This document shows, piece by piece, positions 61,381 to 64,000 of a DNA stretch of 64,000 bases (its first letter is position 1; each line of letters starts with the position of its first letter). Both the position numbers and the translations under genes were made by a program. Source of the DNA: Paracidovorax avenae ATCC 19860 (GTDB lineage Bacteria; Pseudomonadota; Gammaproteobacteria; Burkholderiales; Burkholderiaceae_C); assembly GCF_000176855.2 (NCBI RefSeq), contig NC_015138.1, positions 62,001 to 126,000 on the forward strand, written 5' to 3'. The notes under the pieces are model-generated. The model had not been told where the DNA came from. It did no database searches and saw only the letters and a list, made by a program, of their open reading frames with translations.

Positions 61381-62280
61381 ATGGAAAATCGTATCCAGAG
61401 AACCACTTCGCACACGCTGTCCCATGGAGGGACGGCCACCGGGCCCCACCGCCCAGCCTCTCCATCAGGGCGCCGTGGCTCGCATGCGCATGGAGCCGGC
61501 TGCCAGCCGCCTGCTCCAGGACGTGTGCCGCAGCCTTCGCTCTCTGTGCAAATGTTCGCGCCCCGCGCATCCCTGCCGCCCGCCTGGCCCGACAGGAAAG
61601 GCGCCTGCGCCGGCAAGAACCCTGCGCACCCTGGTTCCCCCAGCTACTCCAGCGCCACCAGCCCGACGTCCAGTGCATCCAGTTCCAGTTCCGGCATCGA
61701 ATCCCCGCCGCGGCACAGCACGTCCCTGTTCAATTACCGGACAGCCGAACTGGAGCAGGCCAACAGGGACGGTATTTGCGTTGGTCTCGTCGCGCAATGG
61801 CTTCTTCGAACTGAGCGAAGCCCTTCCGATCGCATGGCTGCCCTTGCGCAAGGCACCCAAAGCCACGCCCAGGCGGCATGGCAGCAGCAGCAATACCAGC
61901 AGGGTAAGGATGCCCTGCGTGTGCAGGGAATGAATGCCATCGATGCCGACCTGAGGTCGCAGAACGACATGCTGCGCGCGACGGGCCTGCGCCCTGCAGG
62001 CAGCCAGGAAAGCTACCGGCCCCATGCGTTGGCCGACGTGGCTCGCGCGATTTCCCGCAATGGGACGCGGCACCTGCTTGGACTGTATTTCACGGATGGA
62101 ATGGCCCACACCGTTGCGACATCGGCATCGGCGGGTCGAACGACGCTCTTCGATCCGAACTACGGAGAGTTGGAGGCCTCTTCACGCAGCGTGGAGGACT
62201 TGCTGCAGAGCCTGGGCAACCGCTACAAGCATCCCAACGGGCACATTCTGAGAAATTTCACCGTGCAGACGATGCACTGA
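61381..62280 (+). CDS. C58-family cysteine protease, YopT/AvrPphB-like type III effector candidate
   Basis: Protein of 299 aa. The catalytic domain begins near residue 115, with Cys133 in RDGICVGLVAQWL, His243 in DGMAHTVAT and Asp258 in LFDPNYGEL. Cys-His (110) and His-Asp (15) spacings are close to AvrPphB and YopT. The first 115 residues are rich in Ser, Pro, His and Gly with no signal peptide, as expected of type III secretion. Possible self-cleavage site PDRK/GACAG at 70-77. No clear Shine-Dalgarno sequence or promoter box precedes the ATG. G+C is about 50-60%, below neighbours, suggesting transfer. Confidence 0.82.
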   Translation: MENRIQRTTSHTLSHGGTATGPHRPASPSGRRGSHAHGAGCQPPAPGRVPQPSLSVQMFAPRASLPPAWPDRKGACAGKNPAHPGSPSYSSATSPTSSASSSSSGIESPPRHSTSLFNYRTAELEQANRDGICVGLVAQWLLRTERSPSDRMAALAQGTQSHAQAAWQQQQYQQGKDALRVQGMNAIDADLRSQNDMLRATGLRPAGSQESYRPHALADVARAISRNGTRHLLGLYFTDGMAHTVATSASAGRTTLFDPNYGELEASSRSVEDLLQSLGNRYKHPNGHILRNFTVQTMH

Positions 62281-62601
62281 TGTTCTCCGCGGTGGGGCCA
62301 GGCATGCCCGGGCCGGACCACCACCGCCTCGGCGGCTTGCCTTCCTCCGCGCTGTCCAGCGTCGCAAGACTTTCAGCAACAACCCACAGAACAACGGGCA
62401 CAGCACCGCTGCGGCCATCAGAAAGCTCGCGAGCATCACCGTATTGAGTGCATCGAAGCTGCCGGCTCTTTCCAGATACAGGGCGTGCGCGAGCCAGGAA
62501 ACCTACCATGCGCCATACAGGCCTGCGGCGATTCCCAGCACGCAGGTGCCTGTTGTCGATACCCCGGTCAAACTGTTTCCCACCATGCATTGCCCCTTCA
62601 T
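62182..62601 (-). pseudogene. Small membrane-protein gene broken by one in-frame TAG
   Basis: A reading frame starts with ATG overlapping the stop of the SRPBCC gene (ATGA). It encodes MKGQCMVGNSLTGVSTTGTC and a hydrophobic GIAAGLYGAW, then hits TAG (62503-62505). The same frame continues with VSWLAHALYLERAGSFD and a second hydrophobic helix (VMLASFLMAAAVLCPLFCGLLL) to 62182. The coupled start and the two helices either side of one stop suggest a recently broken gene. Its 3' end overlaps the effector gene. This fills the stretch between the effector and the SRPBCC gene. Confidence 0.45.
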
Positions 62602-63071
62602 GCCGGTGTTCGCCCATCGCGCTCGCAGTACGCCTTGAGGCCTGCCAGCCGCTTCTCGACCACGCGTGAAAAATACCACGCAGCAGCGGTCTCGATCACG
62701 AAGCGCAGCACCGCGGGCCGCGCGACGATGGTGTAGCGGAAGCGCGCCGTGGTGGCGTGCGGGTTGATCTCCTGGAATATCCAGGAACCCGCGAACCGAG
62801 CCAGGAACCAGGGGCCATCGACCATCTTCACGGCCGCCCGGTGGGGCGGCATCACCTGGACGAATTCGACCAGCATGTCCATGCCCAGCCTGGAGCGGAT
62901 GTGGACCCGGGTGCCGACCGATGGGCCGCCCGGAGGGCCGGAGACCACGGCAATGTTCTCCGGAAAAGGATCCCAGTCATAGCGGACTGCATAGTCCTGC
63001 GACACGCGATAGACGACATCGGCGGGCGCGGCAATATCCGTGTGGCGTTCCACGAGTGCCATGGAGTGCAT
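62598..63071 (-). CDS. SRPBCC (START/polyketide-cyclase-like) protein
   Basis: Protein of 157 aa with the helix-grip fold. The beginning VERHTDIAAPADVVYRVSQDYAVRYDWDPFPENIAVV is typical, followed by VHIRSRLGMDMLVEFVQV, FAGSWIFQEINPHATTARFRYTI and the long C-terminal helix FVIETAAAWYFSRVVEKRLAGLKAYCERD. Family members bind hydrophobic ligands. The ligand here is unknown. An ATG at 63062 (MALVERH) is an alternative start. It overlaps a broken small membrane-protein frame by ATGA. Confidence 0.8.
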   Translation of the reverse strand: MHSMALVERHTDIAAPADVVYRVSQDYAVRYDWDPFPENIAVVSGPPGGPSVGTRVHIRSRLGMDMLVEFVQVMPPHRAAVKMVDGPWFLARFAGSWIFQEINPHATTARFRYTIVARPAVLRFVIETAAAWYFSRVVEKRLAGLKAYCERDGRTPA

Positions 63072-63171
63072 CGGCGGCAGGCTGCTTGCCGCCGGTTGGT
63101 TGTGGCTTTGGAGGCGCCACTATCGCATGGCAGCCGGTGGCAGGGCAGGAAGCCCCGCCGCGACCACCCCG

Positions 63172-63582
63172 TCACTTGGCCTTCGAATGCCCGTGCGCCG
63201 CAGTCCCCTCGGACGCCATGCTGCTGGCCATCACCTTCGCATAGGCGGACTTCGTCAGGTGCACCGAGCAGTACTGGTCCAGCTCGGGCTTGATCTTCTC
63301 GATGGCGTCCTCCTCGAACACCGCTTCCTTCTTGCCGCCCTGCGTGTGGCCCACGGCGTAGTAGATGAACTTGGGCTTGATCGTTTCGTCCATGCCGACA
63401 TAGTCGGAGCACGTGGTCTTCACCAGCGGCTTGCGGGCCTTCGCTGCCGGCGCCGGTGCCGTGGCGGCCGCCGGGTTCGTGGCCGCTGCCGATGGTGCCG
63501 CGGGGCTCGGCGTCTGCGCCATGGCCGCGGCGGCGGCCAGGGAAGAAAGGGTCAGGACGGACAGGCGGGCAAGAACTCTCAT
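63172..63582 (-). CDS. HdeA/HdeB-like periplasmic acid-stress protein
   Basis: Secreted protein of 136 aa. A signal peptide (RLSVLTLSSLAAAAAMAQ) is followed by an Ala/Pro/Thr-rich linker (about residues 22-50) and a small domain: KTTCSDYVGMDETIKPKFIYYAVG, VFEEDAIEKIKPELDQYCSVH. The two Cys (TTC and QYC) are placed as in the HdeA/HdeB family, whose members are acid-activated chaperones. GAGGAG lies before the ATG. An upstream in-frame ATG is unlikely, as it lacks the signal. The function assignment is from fold pattern only. Confidence 0.72.
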   Translation of the reverse strand: MRVLARLSVLTLSSLAAAAAMAQTPSPAAPSAAATNPAAATAPAPAAKARKPLVKTTCSDYVGMDETIKPKFIYYAVGHTQGGKKEAVFEEDAIEKIKPELDQYCSVHLTKSAYAKVMASSMASEGTAAHGHSKAK

Positions 63583-63724
63583 GGTGTCACTCCTCGATCG
63601 AATGATGATGGGCTCCGGTGCATGGGCCGCATCGGCGGCGGCATGCCGGTACCGTGTCGTCCGCACCTCGCGACAGTGAAATCGCCAGGGCTTTCAACGA
63701 CGGTTTCATCCTAGGACTGCAGAC

Positions 63725-64000
63725 TTAGAGAGGTCTTAGAGGGTGAGGCGGATCCGGCGCCTGCGTCCGGGGCTGCACATCGATGCCCGTCCACGCATGC
63801 ACCGCATCCGTCTCCACCGCCACATCGAACACCTCGCCCATGGCAGGAAAGCGCAAGCGATAACGCAGCGTCTGGGCGTCGAACCGGAAGTCCTCCGCGA
63901 ACCCCTTCACCGCCACCTCCAGCCGGGCGATCGCCCAGGCCTGCACATCGATCAGCGCGGCGCAGGTGACTGGGCCCTCGCCATAGTCGGTGGTGAGCCA
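63725..64000 (-). CDS. Hypothetical protein, 3' part (5' end outside window)
   Basis: The frame is open from the right edge (WLTTDYGEGPVTCAALIDVQ) through AWAIARLEVAVKGFAEDFRF and RLRFPAMGEVFDVAVETDAV to a stop, giving 91 residues. The alternation of strands suggests a beta-rich domain. No family is recognised. A GTG inside the window could start a 73-aa protein, but the coding-like sequence upstream of it argues for a longer gene. Confidence 0.55.
   Translation of the reverse strand, partial: WLTTDYGEGPVTCAALIDVQAWAIARLEVAVKGFAEDFRFDAQTLRYRLRFPAMGEVFDVAVETDAVHAWTGIDVQPRTQAPDPPHPLRPL

Overview
The window is about 68-70% G+C DNA from a betaproteobacterium of the Comamonadaceae, most likely an Acidovorax/Paracidovorax species. 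This is inferred from the gene families, the mnmG-rsmG-parA-parB order and a YopT/AvrPphB-type cysteine protease of the kind injected by plant-associated bacteria. No rRNA, tRNA, CRISPR array or intact insertion sequence was seen.

Layout. 1-5.3 kb: a CzcCBA-type metal efflux operon (CzcA runs off the left edge), divergent from an OmpR-type regulator and sensor kinase. 5.3-12 kb: a NIPSNAP protein, an old-yellow-enzyme ene-reductase, a TauABC-like sulfonate importer, a glutathione transferase, a cysteine-cluster protein and an FMN reductase. 12-18.1 kb: the chromosome-segregation neighbourhood mnmG-rsmG-lysE-parA-(hydrolase)-(membrane protein)-parB, with four parS-like 16-mers between 8.67 and 14.58 kb, one of them inside tauB. 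18.2-29.8 kb: a minus-strand catabolic cluster resembling acyclic terpene utilisation (atuC, atuF, atuE, an atuB-like SDR, atuA, an acyl-CoA ligase), with two accessory genes and an AraC-family regulator.

30.0-39.2 kb: a compact eight-gene minus-strand operon that I consider the most interesting part. It encodes a HAD phosphatase-UbiA prenyltransferase fusion, a DprE1-like FAD oxidase, a DprE2-like SDR, a large GT-C-like membrane protein, an epimerase-like protein, a UDP-galactopyranose-mutase-like flavoprotein, a GtrA protein and an LPS-flippase-like UPF0104 protein. Together these look like a Gram-negative version of the mycobacterial decaprenyl-phosphoryl-arabinose pathway, probably feeding arabinofuranosylation of a surface structure.

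39.4-43.3 kb: a methyltransferase, a CsgG-like lipoprotein with a peptidoglycan-binding tail, and a secreted type-B carboxylesterase. 43.4-53.3 kb: a cobalamin riboswitch followed by a cobalt-early (anaerobic-type) corrin-ring operon: cobM, cbiX, cobH, cbiD, cbiET, cobI, cbiG, cobE, a CbiM-like permease, cobJ and a [2Fe-2S] ferredoxin. 53.5-61.2 kb: assorted regulators (LysR, AraC), small oxidoreductases, an MFS transporter and small membrane proteins.

61.3-62.6 kb: a lower-G+C patch with the C58-type protease effector (Cys133/His243/Asp258) and, on the other strand, a small membrane-protein gene broken by one in-frame stop. 62.6-64 kb: an SRPBCC protein, an HdeA/HdeB-like periplasmic protein and the 3' part of an unidentified gene. 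Start sites are chosen by eye. All functions rest on motif recognition, not on database searches.
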